In this document: piece after piece, positions 52,158 through 61,255 of the stretch
Position numbering within the stretch: position 1 is the stretch's first letter
How the letters are laid out: each line of letters opens with the position of its first letter
Source: GCA-003244245 sp049673305
GTDB lineage: Bacteria > Actinomycetota > Actinomycetes > Mycobacteriales > Pseudonocardiaceae
Assembly (NCBI GenBank): GCA_049673305.1
Contig: JBATXM010000150.1
Span: 1-64,000, forward strand
Length of the DNA stretch: 64,000 nucleotides
Direction of reading: 5' to 3'
Program-made: the position numbers and the translations under genes
Notes under the pieces: model-generated
What the model was told of the DNA's origin: nothing
The model's input: only the letters and a program-made list of their open reading frames with translations
Database searches by the model: none

Positions 52158-52418
52158 ATGCGCGAACAGGAACCGACGGTACGCAGCCGTGAGCTTGGTG
52201 ACGGGCTGCGCGAAGTGATGCGCCAGGCGGGGCTCCACGGTCAGCAGACCGCGCACCTGCTGGCCTTGTCACCGAGCTGGGTGTCCCGGCTGCTGTCCGG
52301 CAAGCGGGGCTGCACCGAGCTGGACGTCGCGGCGTTCCTCTCCAAGGACCACCAGGGCTCCGCACTAGCCGTCTCCGGGCCCGCCTGGCACGCCCTCCTG
52401 TGCACCGTCACCCGCTAG
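52158..52418 (+). CDS. Truncated XRE-family regulator
   Basis: An 86-residue protein with an intact helix-turn-helix (LREVMRQAGLHGQQTAHLLA, then SPSWVSRLLSGKRGCTELDV). Family members continue for about 200 residues through a DUF5753 domain, but here the match ends after VAAFL and the frame stops 25 codons later. GGGAGGT precedes ATG 52158. It may be a decayed regulator or act as a DNA-binding stub. Its stop overlaps the phosphatase 3' end by four bases. Confidence 0.6.
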   Translation: MREQEPTVRSRELGDGLREVMRQAGLHGQQTAHLLALSPSWVSRLLSGKRGCTELDVAAFLSKDHQGSALAVSGPAWHALLCTVTR

Positions 52419-53602
52419 TCCGGGCGGTATACCAGCAGGGGCACTAGCTGCTCCTCGGCGGTCAGGGAACCGTGGTGGCCGATCAGGGTGCTCATCGTGG
52501 GCGTCACGCGGGACTGCACGATGGCGAAGTCGGTGCGGGCGGCGACGATGAGGTCACCGATGCGGTCCCGGATGGGGGGCTCGACCACGGGGCCGAACCA
52601 CCCCGCCGCGATGGCCTCATCGCGGGTGCGGATCCACGCCCGGTCGCCGAGCAGCTCGCACCAGGCCGCGCGCACGTCGTCGGTGGCGCCCGGCTCGGTG
52701 TAGACGTACCGGGCCCGCGGATCCCCACCCAGCAGGCGCACCCCGGCTTGCAGCGCCGGTTCGGTGTCGAAGTCGAGCCGGGCTTCCTCGGGCACGGTCA
52801 CCATGCCGTGGTCCGCGATCACCACAAGCTGCGCTCCGGGCGGCAGGCCTTCGGCGATCGCGGCCGCCAGCCGGTCTACGTGGGCGAGCTGCAGCCGCCA
52901 TGGCAGGGACCCGACGCCGTAGACGTGGCCGAGCCGGTCAAGGTCGCCGTGGTAGGCGTAGCACAAGGTCCGCTCGCTGCCGGACACCGCTGCCAGCGCG
53001 CGGGCAGCCAGATCCCCCAACGCGTGCACGCCGTGGAAATCGGCGCCACGCAGCGCCACGCGGTTCAAACCCGAGCCATGATGCTCATGCGGAACCGCCA
53101 GAGTGACCCGAACTCCGGATGCCACGGCGCGCTGAAGCGCGGTGGGTCGCGGCTGGATGTCCTCGGGCACGAATCGCTTACGGAGATCGACTCGGCGGCC
53201 GCCACAGTGCGTGTTCCAGCCCAGCGTGTTGATCAGATCACCGTCGGGGGTGACGAAGGTGTAGCCAACGATTCCGTGCTGGCCCACCGGCATCCCCGTC
53301 CCGATGCTGGTCACGCTGGCCGCCGTCGTCGCGGGAAACCCGGCCGTGATCGGTTCGCCGCCCTGTGCCGATGCGGTCGGAGCCGATGCGGCGAGGGCCA
53401 ATGAGGTGAGGAACGGGGCGTCCTGGGGATGTTCCCGCAGTGAGAGCCACCCGAGGCCGTCCACGAGTAGCAGGCAGACTCCCCGTGCCGGGTTCAGCCC
53501 CAACCGGTCAGCGAACCCAGCAACCCCGAGCGCAGCCAGCAGCGCGGGCACCACGTCGGCGAGCGACCCGCGCACGTCACCGGGTACCAACGGAGTGTCC
53601 AT
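52415..53602 (-). CDS. Alkaline phosphatase superfamily protein (nucleotide pyrophosphatase/phosphodiesterase-like)
   Basis: A 395-residue two-metal phosphohydrolase. VCLLLVDGLGW gives the first metal Asp, FPATTAASVTSIGTG the nucleophile Thr, YHGDLDRLGHVYG and IADHGMVTV the other metal ligands, and GHHGSLTAEE the last His. Substrate unknown; related genes often stand beside mshC in actinobacteria. ATG 53602 has GAGG nine bases upstream; GTG 53617 overlapping the mshC stop is the alternative. Confidence 0.87.
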   Translation of the reverse strand: MDTPLVPGDVRGSLADVVPALLAALGVAGFADRLGLNPARGVCLLLVDGLGWLSLREHPQDAPFLTSLALAASAPTASAQGGEPITAGFPATTAASVTSIGTGMPVGQHGIVGYTFVTPDGDLINTLGWNTHCGGRRVDLRKRFVPEDIQPRPTALQRAVASGVRVTLAVPHEHHGSGLNRVALRGADFHGVHALGDLAARALAAVSGSERTLCYAYHGDLDRLGHVYGVGSLPWRLQLAHVDRLAAAIAEGLPPGAQLVVIADHGMVTVPEEARLDFDTEPALQAGVRLLGGDPRARYVYTEPGATDDVRAAWCELLGDRAWIRTRDEAIAAGWFGPVVEPPIRDRIGDLIVAARTDFAIVQSRVTPTMSTLIGHHGSLTAEEQLVPLLVYRPD

Positions 53603-53613
53603 CGTCATCGACC

Positions 53614-54852
53614 TCACAGGGCAACGCCCAGCAGGGCATCCACCGCAGCGCGCAGCTGGATGGGCGCGTCGAGGTCACGGCCGCAGCCACCGAGAGTCTC
53701 GGTGGCCCACGCGTCGACCGTGGCCAACGCGCCGGGGGTGTCCAGATCGTCGGCCAGGTGTGCCCGCAGCCGGCTGAGGGTGTCCCCCGCTGGCACCCCG
53801 GTGGGCAGCGCGACGGCGTGGCGCCAGCGGTCCAGCCGGAGCACCGCCGTCTCAAGCATCTCGGTGGTCCAGGTCCGGTCAGTGCGGTAGTGCCCGGAGA
53901 GCAACGCCAGCCGCAGCGCCATCGGGCACACCTGATCAGCGCGCAGCCGTGAGACGAAGACCAGGTTGCCCTTCGACTTGGACATCTTCTCGCCGTTCAG
54001 GAAGATCATCCCGGTGTGCACGTAGTGCCGGGCCATCGGGTACTCACCGGTGAGCGCCTCGGCGTGGGCGGCGGAGAACTCGTGGTGCGGGAAGATCAGG
54101 TCGGAGCCGCCGCCCTGCACGTCGAAGCCGGTGCCCAACCGGTTGAGTCCGATCGCGCAGCATTCCACATGCCAACCAGGACGCCCCGGACCCAGCTCGG
54201 AGTCCCAGGACGGCTCGCCCTCCCGGGCGGTGCGCCACATCAGGGCGTCCAGCGGGTGCCGTTTACCGGGGCGCTGCGGGTCGCCACCGCGCTCGGCGGA
54301 GAGCCGGGCCATGGTGTCGCGGTCGTAACCCGACTCGGATCCGAAGTGCGCGGCGGCCCGGTGGTCGAAGTAGACGTCCGGGTGCTCGGGGTCCTCGGCC
54401 CGGTAAGCCGCGCCGAGGGCGAGCAGCTTGCCGACCACCGCGACGATCTCGCCGATCGCTTCGATAGCCCCCACGAAGTCCCGAGGGGGCAGCACCCGCA
54501 GTGACTCCATGTCTTCCCGGAACAGCGCGGTCTCGCGCATCCCGAGCACCACCCAGTCGTCCTGGTCGCGGAGCGCCCGCTCCAGCAGCGGATCGTCGAC
54601 GTCGGTGACGTTCTGCACATAGTGCACCTCATGCCCGGAGTCGAGCCAGTACCGGTGCACCAAGTCGAAGGCCAGGTAGGTGGCCGCATGCCCGAGGTGG
54701 GTGGCATCGTAAGGAGTGATCCCACAGACGTACATCCGCGCGGTGGACCCGGGCGCGGTCGGCCGGACCTGGCGCGCGGCGGTGTCGTACAGCCGCAGCG
54801 CTGGGCCCTGGCCGGGGAGCGCTGGCACCGGCGGCGCTGTCCAGGGCTGCAT
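53614..54852 (-). CDS. mshC: L-cysteine:GlcN-Ins ligase MshC
   Basis: Adds cysteine to GlcN-Ins in mycothiol synthesis, using ATP. A cysteinyl-tRNA synthetase-like Rossmann core: YVCGITPYDATHLGHAATYL with the HIGH-like box, ECCAIGLNRLGTGFDVQGGG, and KMSKSKGN. The 412 residues lack a tRNA anticodon domain, which separates it from CysS. Cotranscribed with the phosphatase. Confidence 0.95.
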   Translation of the reverse strand: MQPWTAPPVPALPGQGPALRLYDTAARQVRPTAPGSTARMYVCGITPYDATHLGHAATYLAFDLVHRYWLDSGHEVHYVQNVTDVDDPLLERALRDQDDWVVLGMRETALFREDMESLRVLPPRDFVGAIEAIGEIVAVVGKLLALGAAYRAEDPEHPDVYFDHRAAAHFGSESGYDRDTMARLSAERGGDPQRPGKRHPLDALMWRTAREGEPSWDSELGPGRPGWHVECCAIGLNRLGTGFDVQGGGSDLIFPHHEFSAAHAEALTGEYPMARHYVHTGMIFLNGEKMSKSKGNLVFVSRLRADQVCPMALRLALLSGHYRTDRTWTTEMLETAVLRLDRWRHAVALPTGVPAGDTLSRLRAHLADDLDTPGALATVDAWATETLGGCGRDLDAPIQLRAAVDALLGVAL

Positions 54853-54892
54853 GGCGTCGAGCCTACGTCACTCCATGAGGTTGGCTGGGGTA

Positions 54893-56848
54893 TTAAACAG
54901 GGCGTCGGCGGTGCCGGAGGTAGTCGCCCACCACCGCGGCGCCCAACCCGTCCACCCCAGGGTCAAGGACCCGCCCACCGCAGCGCCGGGCCAGGGCGTG
55001 CACGAATCCCGCGAGCCGGGGATCGTGGCCCAACATCACGATGCTCACCGCCGTGCCGTTGCGGGCCAGCGCGTCCATCTCGCGCACGGCCAGAGCCAGC
55101 GTCTGGGGATGCGGCGGGTAGCTGAAGACCGCCTCCCCGCTGGGTTCCAGGTGCGCGGTGGGCTCCCCATCGGTGACCACCAGCAGGACCTGCGCGGCGT
55201 CTGGATAGCGACGCAGGTGTCGCCCCGCCAGCAGCAGCGCGTGGTGCAGGTTGGTGCCCTGCTCCCACACCCCGGCCAGCCCGGTGAGTTCCGCGATGCC
55301 CACCCGCTGGGCGTGCCGCCCGAAGGTGATCAGCTCCAGCGCGTCGGAACGGAACCGGGTTGCGACCAGATGGTGCAGCGCCAGCGCGGTGCGCTTCATC
55401 GGCACCCAGTGCCCGTCCTGCACCATCGACCACGAGGTGTCCACGCACAACGCCACCGCAGCCCGCGCGCGCTGTTCGGTGTCCACCACCTCGACGTCCT
55501 CGACGGTCAGCAGCGGGCCCTCGCTGGCGGCACGACGCAGCACAGCGTTGCGCACGGTGCGGGGGACGTCCCATGGTTCGGAGTCACCGAACTCCCAGGC
55601 CCGCGTGCCCCCGCTGGGTTCCCCGGCAGCTCCGGCCCGACGCAGCTCGCGCGCACCGCGCCGGGCGCGCAGCGCGTCGGCCACCTCGGACAGCGCTTGG
55701 GAGCCGAGCCGGCGCATCGCTGTGGGCGACAGCCGCAGTGACCCGTCCGGGCCGCGCTCGAAGAAACCGTGGCGATCCAGCTCACGCTCCAGCTCAGCCA
55801 GCCGGCGAGCGTCGACGCGAGCCTCCTCCCCCAACTGGCGGGCCAGCGCGTCGAGGTCGAGGTCCTCGGCGCGGGCCCCGGAATAGGACTGGGCGAGCTG
55901 CTCGGCCAACGCGTCCAGTTCCGCGAGGTCAGCCATCGCCTGCGCGCCCTCGCTTAAGCCCAGCGGGTCTGCGCCATCGAACCGCTCGGATCCCTGCCAG
56001 TCCTCACCGGGGCGCAGCGCGTGGAGCTGGTTGTCCAGCGCCGTGAGTTGCTGGGCCAACCGGGGGTCTCCAAAGGCCTGCTGGGTGAGCTGGGCCAGCT
56101 CGGCGCGCTGCTGGGAACTCATTGAGTTGATCATCCGCTGCGCTGCGGCGGCTCGGGCGGCCAGCGCGTCGATCAGCTCATCGACGGTGCGCGGGTGCTC
56201 GGGGAAGAACTCGCCGTGCTGGCGGATGAACTGCTCAAACCGTTGCGGGGTGTCGGGGGCCCGGCGGGCGCGGGCGGCGAGCAGGTCGTTGAGGTCCGCC
56301 AGCATCCGCCGAATCCGCTCGACGTCCTCGGGTGAGGTGGACCGCAACGCCTGCTTGATCCCTTCGAAGCGCTGCTCGAGCAGTTGCTGGCCGAGCAGGT
56401 CGCGGATCTGCTGGTAGGCCTGCGCGGCCTCGGTGGAGCGCCAGTCGTAGCTGGCGAGCTCGGTGACGGCACGGGCTGTGTCCGGGGGTAGCGCGTCGAG
56501 CCGGGCCTCGCGGAACCGGGCGTCGTCGTCGGGGTCGGGGAACAACGCCCGCCGTTCCGCGGTGAGGGCTTGCTCCAGCAGCTCGCGGACCTGCTGCAGA
56601 GTGCCGTCGAGCCGGTGGCGGCGGGTGATCTCGGCGCGGCGCTGCCAGATCCGGCGGGCCAGCTCGTCCATCCCCCGGGTGCCGGGCATGCCGCGGCGCA
56701 GCAGCTCCCGCATCGCCGCTCGGGGCGACGCCCCGTCCATCACGTCCCGGCCGATCAGCTCCAGCGCCGAGGACAAATCGGTCGGGGCCGCCAGTGGGTC
56801 CGGGCCGCCCTCCCAGGGCCCGTAGCTGTACCGGCGGGCCGACGTCAT
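54893..56848 (-). CDS. von Willebrand factor A domain protein paired with a MoxR-like ATPase
   Basis: A 651-residue protein. The first 400 residues are helical and charged, with coiled-coil propensity. The C-terminal vWA domain has the metal site VDTSWSMVQDG (DxSxS), a Thr in WEQGTNLHHAL and an Asp in VVTDGEP. In such pairs the ATPase and vWA protein insert cofactors or remodel complexes; the client is unknown. ATG 56848 overlaps the ATPase stop (ATGA). Confidence 0.85.
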   Translation of the reverse strand: MTSARRYSYGPWEGGPDPLAAPTDLSSALELIGRDVMDGASPRAAMRELLRRGMPGTRGMDELARRIWQRRAEITRRHRLDGTLQQVRELLEQALTAERRALFPDPDDDARFREARLDALPPDTARAVTELASYDWRSTEAAQAYQQIRDLLGQQLLEQRFEGIKQALRSTSPEDVERIRRMLADLNDLLAARARRAPDTPQRFEQFIRQHGEFFPEHPRTVDELIDALAARAAAAQRMINSMSSQQRAELAQLTQQAFGDPRLAQQLTALDNQLHALRPGEDWQGSERFDGADPLGLSEGAQAMADLAELDALAEQLAQSYSGARAEDLDLDALARQLGEEARVDARRLAELERELDRHGFFERGPDGSLRLSPTAMRRLGSQALSEVADALRARRGARELRRAGAAGEPSGGTRAWEFGDSEPWDVPRTVRNAVLRRAASEGPLLTVEDVEVVDTEQRARAAVALCVDTSWSMVQDGHWVPMKRTALALHHLVATRFRSDALELITFGRHAQRVGIAELTGLAGVWEQGTNLHHALLLAGRHLRRYPDAAQVLLVVTDGEPTAHLEPSGEAVFSYPPHPQTLALAVREMDALARNGTAVSIVMLGHDPRLAGFVHALARRCGGRVLDPGVDGLGAAVVGDYLRHRRRPV

Positions 56849-58299
56849 GGCCTGGATCCGTACACCGTGCGGCCGTCCTCGACGTCCTTGCCCAGCTTGC
56901 GGGTGAGATACAGCGACTCCAACGCGAACTCGACAGCGGCGGCGATCGGGCCCGGCGGGCCATCGGGCGCGGCACCGAGCCGGGTGGCGACCTCGTGCAG
57001 CACCGGCAGCTCCGGCAGCGCGGCCAGCACCTCGCCAGCCGACACTCCCTCACCGGTGGCCACCCGGTGGCCATCAGTGACCGCCGCGACCAGCGGGGTG
57101 AGGTTCACTCCGCGCAGCCGAGCCCGGGCGGTGTCGGCCACCGCGCGGCGCAGCAGGTGGGTCAGCACCTCGCCCTGCTCGTCCCTTTCGGCAGAGGGTG
57201 TGTCATAGCCGGATTCGAACTCTAGCTTGCCGCGCAGCACCGCCGGCACCGCCTCCAGGTCGATGGGGCGGGCCACCGCGTGGTCCTCACCGGTCAACGC
57301 GGAGCGGCGCAACGCGGCGGCGGCGATGGTCTGGGCGCCGGCCACCGCGAACCGCGCCGACACCCCGGAGCGCTGGTCGATCGCCGCGCTGGCGCGCAGG
57401 TGCCGGGAGAACCGGGCCAGCACCTCCAGCAGCGGCTCGCCGACCTCGGCGCCGATGCCGCCCAGATCCGCCTCCTGAGCGACCAGCGCCACCTCGGCGG
57501 CCATCTCCCGGGGATAGTGGGTGCGGATCTCCGCACCGAAACGGTCTTTGAGCGGGGTGATGATCCGGCCCCGGTTGGTGTAGTCCTCCGGGTTGGCACT
57601 GGCCACCAGCAGCACGTCCAGGGGCAACCGCAGGGTGTAGCCGCGGACCTGGATGTCGCGCTCCTCCATCACGTTGAGCAGCGAGACCTGGATCCGCTCA
57701 GCCAGGTCGGGCAACTCGTTGATCGCGATGATGCCGCGGTGCGCGCGGGGCACCAGCCCGAAGTGAATTGTCTCCGGGTCACCCAGGCTGCGACCCTGCG
57801 CGACCTTCACCGGGTCGACGTCACCAATCAGGTCACCGACGCTGGTGTCGGGAGTGGCGAGCTTCTCGGTGTAGCGCAGCGAGCGGTGCAGCCAGGCCAC
57901 TGGCAGGTCCTCGCCAAGCTCGGCGGCGCGGCGCACCGAGCCCGGGGTGATCGGCCGGTAGGGATGCTCGGCCAGCTCAGCGCCCTCGATCACCGGCGTC
58001 CACTCATCAAGTAGTCCCACCAGCGTGCGCAGCAGCCGGGTCTTGCCCTGGCCGCGCTCCCCCAGCAACACCACATCGTGCCCGGCCAACAAGGCCCGTT
58101 CCAACTGCGGCAACACAGTGTCGCCAAACCCAATGATGCCCGGCCACGGATCACGACCGCTCCGCAACGCATCAAGCAGGTTCGCCCGCACCTCACCCTT
58201 GACGTCACGGTGCACATGCCCACAGGCGCGCAACGCGCCCAGGGTGCACGGCAGGTCAGCCGGAGGCTCCAGGGACCCACGCACAGCGATGACGGCCAC
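56845..58299 (-). CDS. MoxR/magnesium chelatase-like AAA+ ATPase
   Basis: A 484-residue AAA+ protein. Walker A LLGERGQGKTRLLRTL, a sensor-like HRGIIAINELPDLAERIQVS, then LNVMEERDIQVRGYTLRLP and DVLLVASANPEDYTNRGRII, as in ChlI/MoxR. The N-terminal TLGALRACGHVHRDVKGEVR is a family feature, so the true start may be a few codons inside the frame. Forms a two-gene unit with the vWA protein. Confidence 0.87.
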   Translation of the reverse strand: MAVIAVRGSLEPPADLPCTLGALRACGHVHRDVKGEVRANLLDALRSGRDPWPGIIGFGDTVLPQLERALLAGHDVVLLGERGQGKTRLLRTLVGLLDEWTPVIEGAELAEHPYRPITPGSVRRAAELGEDLPVAWLHRSLRYTEKLATPDTSVGDLIGDVDPVKVAQGRSLGDPETIHFGLVPRAHRGIIAINELPDLAERIQVSLLNVMEERDIQVRGYTLRLPLDVLLVASANPEDYTNRGRIITPLKDRFGAEIRTHYPREMAAEVALVAQEADLGGIGAEVGEPLLEVLARFSRHLRASAAIDQRSGVSARFAVAGAQTIAAAALRRSALTGEDHAVARPIDLEAVPAVLRGKLEFESGYDTPSAERDEQGEVLTHLLRRAVADTARARLRGVNLTPLVAAVTDGHRVATGEGVSAGEVLAALPELPVLHEVATRLGAAPDGPPGPIAAAVEFALESLYLTRKLGKDVEDGRTVYGSRP

Positions 58300-58343
58300 A
58301 ACTCCACGCTACGCACGCCCGCCCCGGCCAGCATCCAGTGTGC

Positions 58344-58709
58344 TTAGGACCCATTGCTTCCCGCGCCGCCCGCACCCCCGGCACCCCCGTTACCGCCACT
58401 CCCGTCGGGCTGGCCGGGCTGACCCGGTTGGCCGGGCTGACCGGCTCCGCCGGACCCACCTGGCTGACCAGACCCACCGGGCTCACCAGGCCCGCCAGGT
58501 TGACTGGGCTGACTAGGTTGACTGGTCTCACTAGGTTGACTGGGCTGATTGGATTGGCTCGGCGGGTTTTGCTGCGGGCTCGGCGGGTAGCCAGATTGGC
58601 TTTGGCACGCTGCGCAGACCGCGATGACAGCCAGGGCAGTGGTGATTACCGCAGTGACTCCCTCCATCCGCTGCTGATTCATCGTGGGAGTTTGTTTCGT
58701 AGTGTGCAT
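58344..58709 (-). CDS. Small secreted Gly/Pro/Gln-rich protein
   Basis: About 121 residues. A hydrophobic segment GVTAVITTALAVIAVCAAC acts as signal peptide; the last Cys resembles a poor lipobox. The mature part is low-complexity: repeated QSNQPSQPS blocks, then collagen-like GQPGQPGQPGQP, then GGNGGAGGAGG. No enzymatic motif. ATG 58709 is chosen (GGGAGACGG upstream); internal ATGs are possible. It belongs with the two larger glycine-rich genes to its right. Confidence 0.65.
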   Translation of the reverse strand: MHTTKQTPTMNQQRMEGVTAVITTALAVIAVCAACQSQSGYPPSPQQNPPSQSNQPSQPSETSQPSQPSQPGGPGEPGGSGQPGGSGGAGQPGQPGQPGQPDGSGGNGGAGGAGGAGSNGS

Positions 58710-58865
58710 GGTGACGTACCGTCTCCCTACGGGTCTAGCGGCGTTAGCCACCGCGCGGCTGTTGCGGCGCGGGCTCGACTGTTCGTTTCTTTTGGTAAGG
58801 CACGCTTGGTGATGTAAGCGTTACCACTCGTGAGTGCGTTGCCTGTTTTGTCGTGGCGGGGTGAC

Positions 58866-58905
58866 GTGGTAAGGAAGGGACCATATCCGGGCCCTTCCTC
58901 ACCAC
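58866..58905 (-). terminator. Terminator hairpin after glycine-rich gene 1
   Basis: GTGGT-A-AGGAAGGG pairs with CCCTTCCT-C-ACCAC (13 pairs, one mismatch) about 50 bases after the stop codon. The paralogous gene has a hairpin at the same place with a different but self-complementary sequence. Confidence 0.7.
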
Positions 58906-58958
58906 GCTTGCTGCTTTTCTTTCAACCCAGGACTCCGGCCCGGTGCCCGGGAACCACT

Positions 58959-59855
58959 TTAGCCGCCGATACCGCCGCCACCACCCGCTCCGCCGGTGCC
59001 ACCGGTGCCACCAGCGCCATTGGGGCCAGCGACACCGCCAGAGCCACCGGCCCCGCCAGCCTGACCGGGCGTGCCGTTACCGAGCAATCCGGAGCCGCCG
59101 GGGCCGCCTGTGCCACCAGTACCACCAGTGCCACCCTGACCACCGATGCCGCTGGTGCCGGTGCCACCGTTGCCACCGGTGCCGCCATTGCCACCAGGGC
59201 CGCCGTTACCGCCCGTTTTGTTGACGCTGGTGCCGCCGGCGCCACCGTTACCCCCATTGCCACCGTTGCCGCCCTGACCACCGACGAAGCCATTGCCACC
59301 GACAGCGCCCTTTCCACCGTTACCACCAGCGCCGCCCGTCCCACCGTTGCCGTTGGTGCTGTTGCCACCGACGCCACCATTGGCACCGTTACCACCGTGA
59401 CCACCAACGAAGCCACTTCCACCGACAGCACCGTTACCACCGTTGCCACCAGCGCCGCCCGTCCCACCGTTCATGTTGACGCTGTTGCCACCACTGCCAC
59501 CGATGTTGCCGGCCCCACCGTTGCCACCGTGGCCACCGATGAAGCCATTACCACCGACAGCACCGTTACCACCGTTGCCACCAGCGCCACCGGTGGCGCC
59601 GACGAAGTTCGTACCATTGCCGCCGGGACCGCCGGGACCGCCGGGACCGCCGTCGCCACCCCTGGCGCCGGTGCAGCCGCTGGTATGGCATGAGGATCCT
59701 GGGGTTCCGTTGCCACCTGGGCCACCTGCGCCACCCGGGGTGGGTGGGCCTGCGGCGGCGAATGCGGTACCACCGGCGGCGAGCACCAAGCCGGTCGCCA
59801 GGACGGCGGAGGAGGCGAAAACGCTGAGCCGCCGCCGCATGATGTTGCGATCCAT
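58959..59855 (-). CDS. Secreted glycine-rich (GGX-repeat) protein 1
   Basis: A 298-residue protein with the Sec signal peptide MDRNIMRRRLSVFASSAVLA, continuing to GGTAFAA and a likely cut after AFA. The rest is almost entirely GGx triplets with repeats of about 40 residues centred on NGAVGGNGFIGGHGGNGG. It resembles the PGRS portion of mycobacterial PE_PGRS proteins in composition, but there is no PE domain. Two Cys (SSCHTSGC) lie near the start of the mature chain. ATG 59855 has ACGGAGG upstream. Probably a surface or matrix protein. Confidence 0.8.
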   Translation of the reverse strand: MDRNIMRRRLSVFASSAVLATGLVLAAGGTAFAAAGPPTPGGAGGPGGNGTPGSSCHTSGCTGARGGDGGPGGPGGPGGNGTNFVGATGGAGGNGGNGAVGGNGFIGGHGGNGGAGNIGGSGGNSVNMNGGTGGAGGNGGNGAVGGSGFVGGHGGNGANGGVGGNSTNGNGGTGGAGGNGGKGAVGGNGFVGGQGGNGGNGGNGGAGGTSVNKTGGNGGPGGNGGTGGNGGTGTSGIGGQGGTGGTGGTGGPGGSGLLGNGTPGQAGGAGGSGGVAGPNGAGGTGGTGGAGGGGGIGG

Positions 59856-60340
59856 GAAAAACCTCCGTAATAGTGACCTAATTTGTCACATCGAGCTGCG
59901 GGCCCAGGTCTCACACCGATCACGAAAACCGTTCTGACCGCACTGCACCTGTCAGGACCCTCGGCCGGGCGATATAAGCCCGTCACGATGACAATCGCGA
60001 TATCAGTCGTGGCGTAACCAGATCGAGGCGATACCATTCGAATGGCCTAGCATGACTCCGGACGAGTCACGGTTTGCATACTGCCCGTTCGACAGCTATG
60101 AACTATGACCACTTACTGAACACGAGTACTCACACAAGGAATTATGGCAAATCGCAGACGACACCAAAAGGCCGCCGGGCACCCTTTTGGTGTCGAGGCA
60201 TGCTCAGTGATAAAGACGTTGCTATTCGTGAGAGCGTTGCCCATATGGGCCGCCGGGGTGATGTGGTGCGCAGGAGACCGCGTCCGGGCCCCTGCGCACC
60301 ACGTTCGTTGCGTCCCTCAGCTCAGCGCCCGGACACCAGG
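59856..60340. promoter_or_regulatory. Upstream region of glycine-rich gene 1 and downstream region of gene 2
   Basis: About 485 bases without a gene. Next to gene 1 is a leader with the dyad GTGAC-N7-GTCAC (59873-59889), which should be near its promoter. Towards gene 2 lies that gene's terminator hairpin (60263-60302). The middle (60060-60200) is AT-richer than the surroundings. Confidence 0.5.
60263..60302 (-). terminator. Terminator hairpin after glycine-rich gene 2
   Basis: GTGGTGCGCAGG (60263-60274) pairs perfectly with CCTGCGCACCAC (60291-60302), 12 bp with a 16-base loop, about 40 bases after the stop codon. Confidence 0.75.
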
Positions 60341-61255
60341 TCAGCCACCGTTGCCACCAGTGCCACCGGTGCCACCCCCGCCCCCGACGCCACCAGCGCC
60401 ACCAGCGGCGGGAGCGCCACCAGAGCCGCCGGCCCCGCCGGCCTGACCGGGCGTGCCGCTGCCAAGCAAGCCGGAGCCGCCAGCTGCGCCGCTGCCACCC
60501 TTGCCGCCAGTGCCACCGGAGCCGCCGACACCACCGTTGACGGTGCTGGCGCCGCCGGTGCCGCCGGTGCCACCGTTACCACCGTTGCCACCGCCGCCAC
60601 CCGTGCCGAGGACGCTGTTGCCACCGACGCCACCGTTACCGCCGCTGCCACCGGTGCCACCGTTGCCACCGATCACGCCGGTGCCGCCGTTGGCGCCGTT
60701 ACCACCGGTGCCACCGTTACCGCCCTGACCACCCGTGCCGAAGAGGGTATTGCCGCCCTTGCCACCGTTGGCGCCATTACCACCGCTGCCGCCCTTGCCA
60801 CCGTTACCGCCGGGGGTGGTGGTGGCAGCGGCGCCGTTACCACCGATGGCGCCGTTGCCACCGTTGCCACCGTTGCCACCGTGGCCGCCGCCAGTCAGGC
60901 CGTTGCCGCCGTTGCCGCCGTTGCCGCCGATGGCGCCGATGCCACCGCTGCCGCCGTTGCGGGTGGTGGAGGTGGTGCCGCCGTTGGCGCCCTTGCCGCC
61001 GTTGCCACCGCTGCCACCGCTGCCACCGGCGAAGCCAGTACCCAAGCTGGGGCCACCGTTGCCGCCGGCGGTGCCGGCGGTGCCGTTGTGGCCGCTGCCA
61101 CCGGGGCTGGTGCCGGCGGCACCGTTGCTGCCGTTGCTGCCGTTACCGCCCGGTTGAGCGAAGGCGGTAACCCCGGCGCTCAGCACCAAGCCGGCCGCCA
61201 GGACGGCGGAGGAGACGAAAACGCCGAGCCGCCGCCGCATGATGTCGCGATCCAT
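60341..61255 (-). CDS. Secreted glycine-rich (GGX-repeat) protein 2
   Basis: A 304-residue paralogue of protein 1. Its signal peptide MDRDIMRRRLGVFVSSAVLA ends in GVTAFAQ and is nearly the same; the GGx body has diverged (NGGNGGTGGNGGTG, TTTPGGNGG and similar) and lacks the Cys pair. ATG 61255 follows ACGGAGG; an apparent extension to 61333 is leader sequence. Leaders and 3' hairpins of the two genes align, so the whole unit was duplicated. Confidence 0.8.
   Translation of the reverse strand: MDRDIMRRRLGVFVSSAVLAAGLVLSAGVTAFAQPGGNGSNGSNGAAGTSPGGSGHNGTAGTAGGNGGPSLGTGFAGGSGGSGGNGGKGANGGTTSTTRNGGSGGIGAIGGNGGNGGNGLTGGGHGGNGGNGGNGAIGGNGAAATTTPGGNGGKGGSGGNGANGGKGGNTLFGTGGQGGNGGTGGNGANGGTGVIGGNGGTGGSGGNGGVGGNSVLGTGGGGGNGGNGGTGGTGGASTVNGGVGGSGGTGGKGGSGAAGGSGLLGSGTPGQAGGAGGSGGAPAAGGAGGVGGGGGTGGTGGNGG

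Noticed and set aside
59443..61157. Proline-rich (PPLPPLPP) frames on the + strand
   Set aside because: Reverse complement of GGx-coding repeats; composition follows from the glycine-rich genes, whose signal peptides and ribosome binding sites are on the minus strand.
58959..61255. PE_PGRS family membership of the glycine-rich genes
   Set aside because: No PE domain; both begin with a Sec signal peptide.
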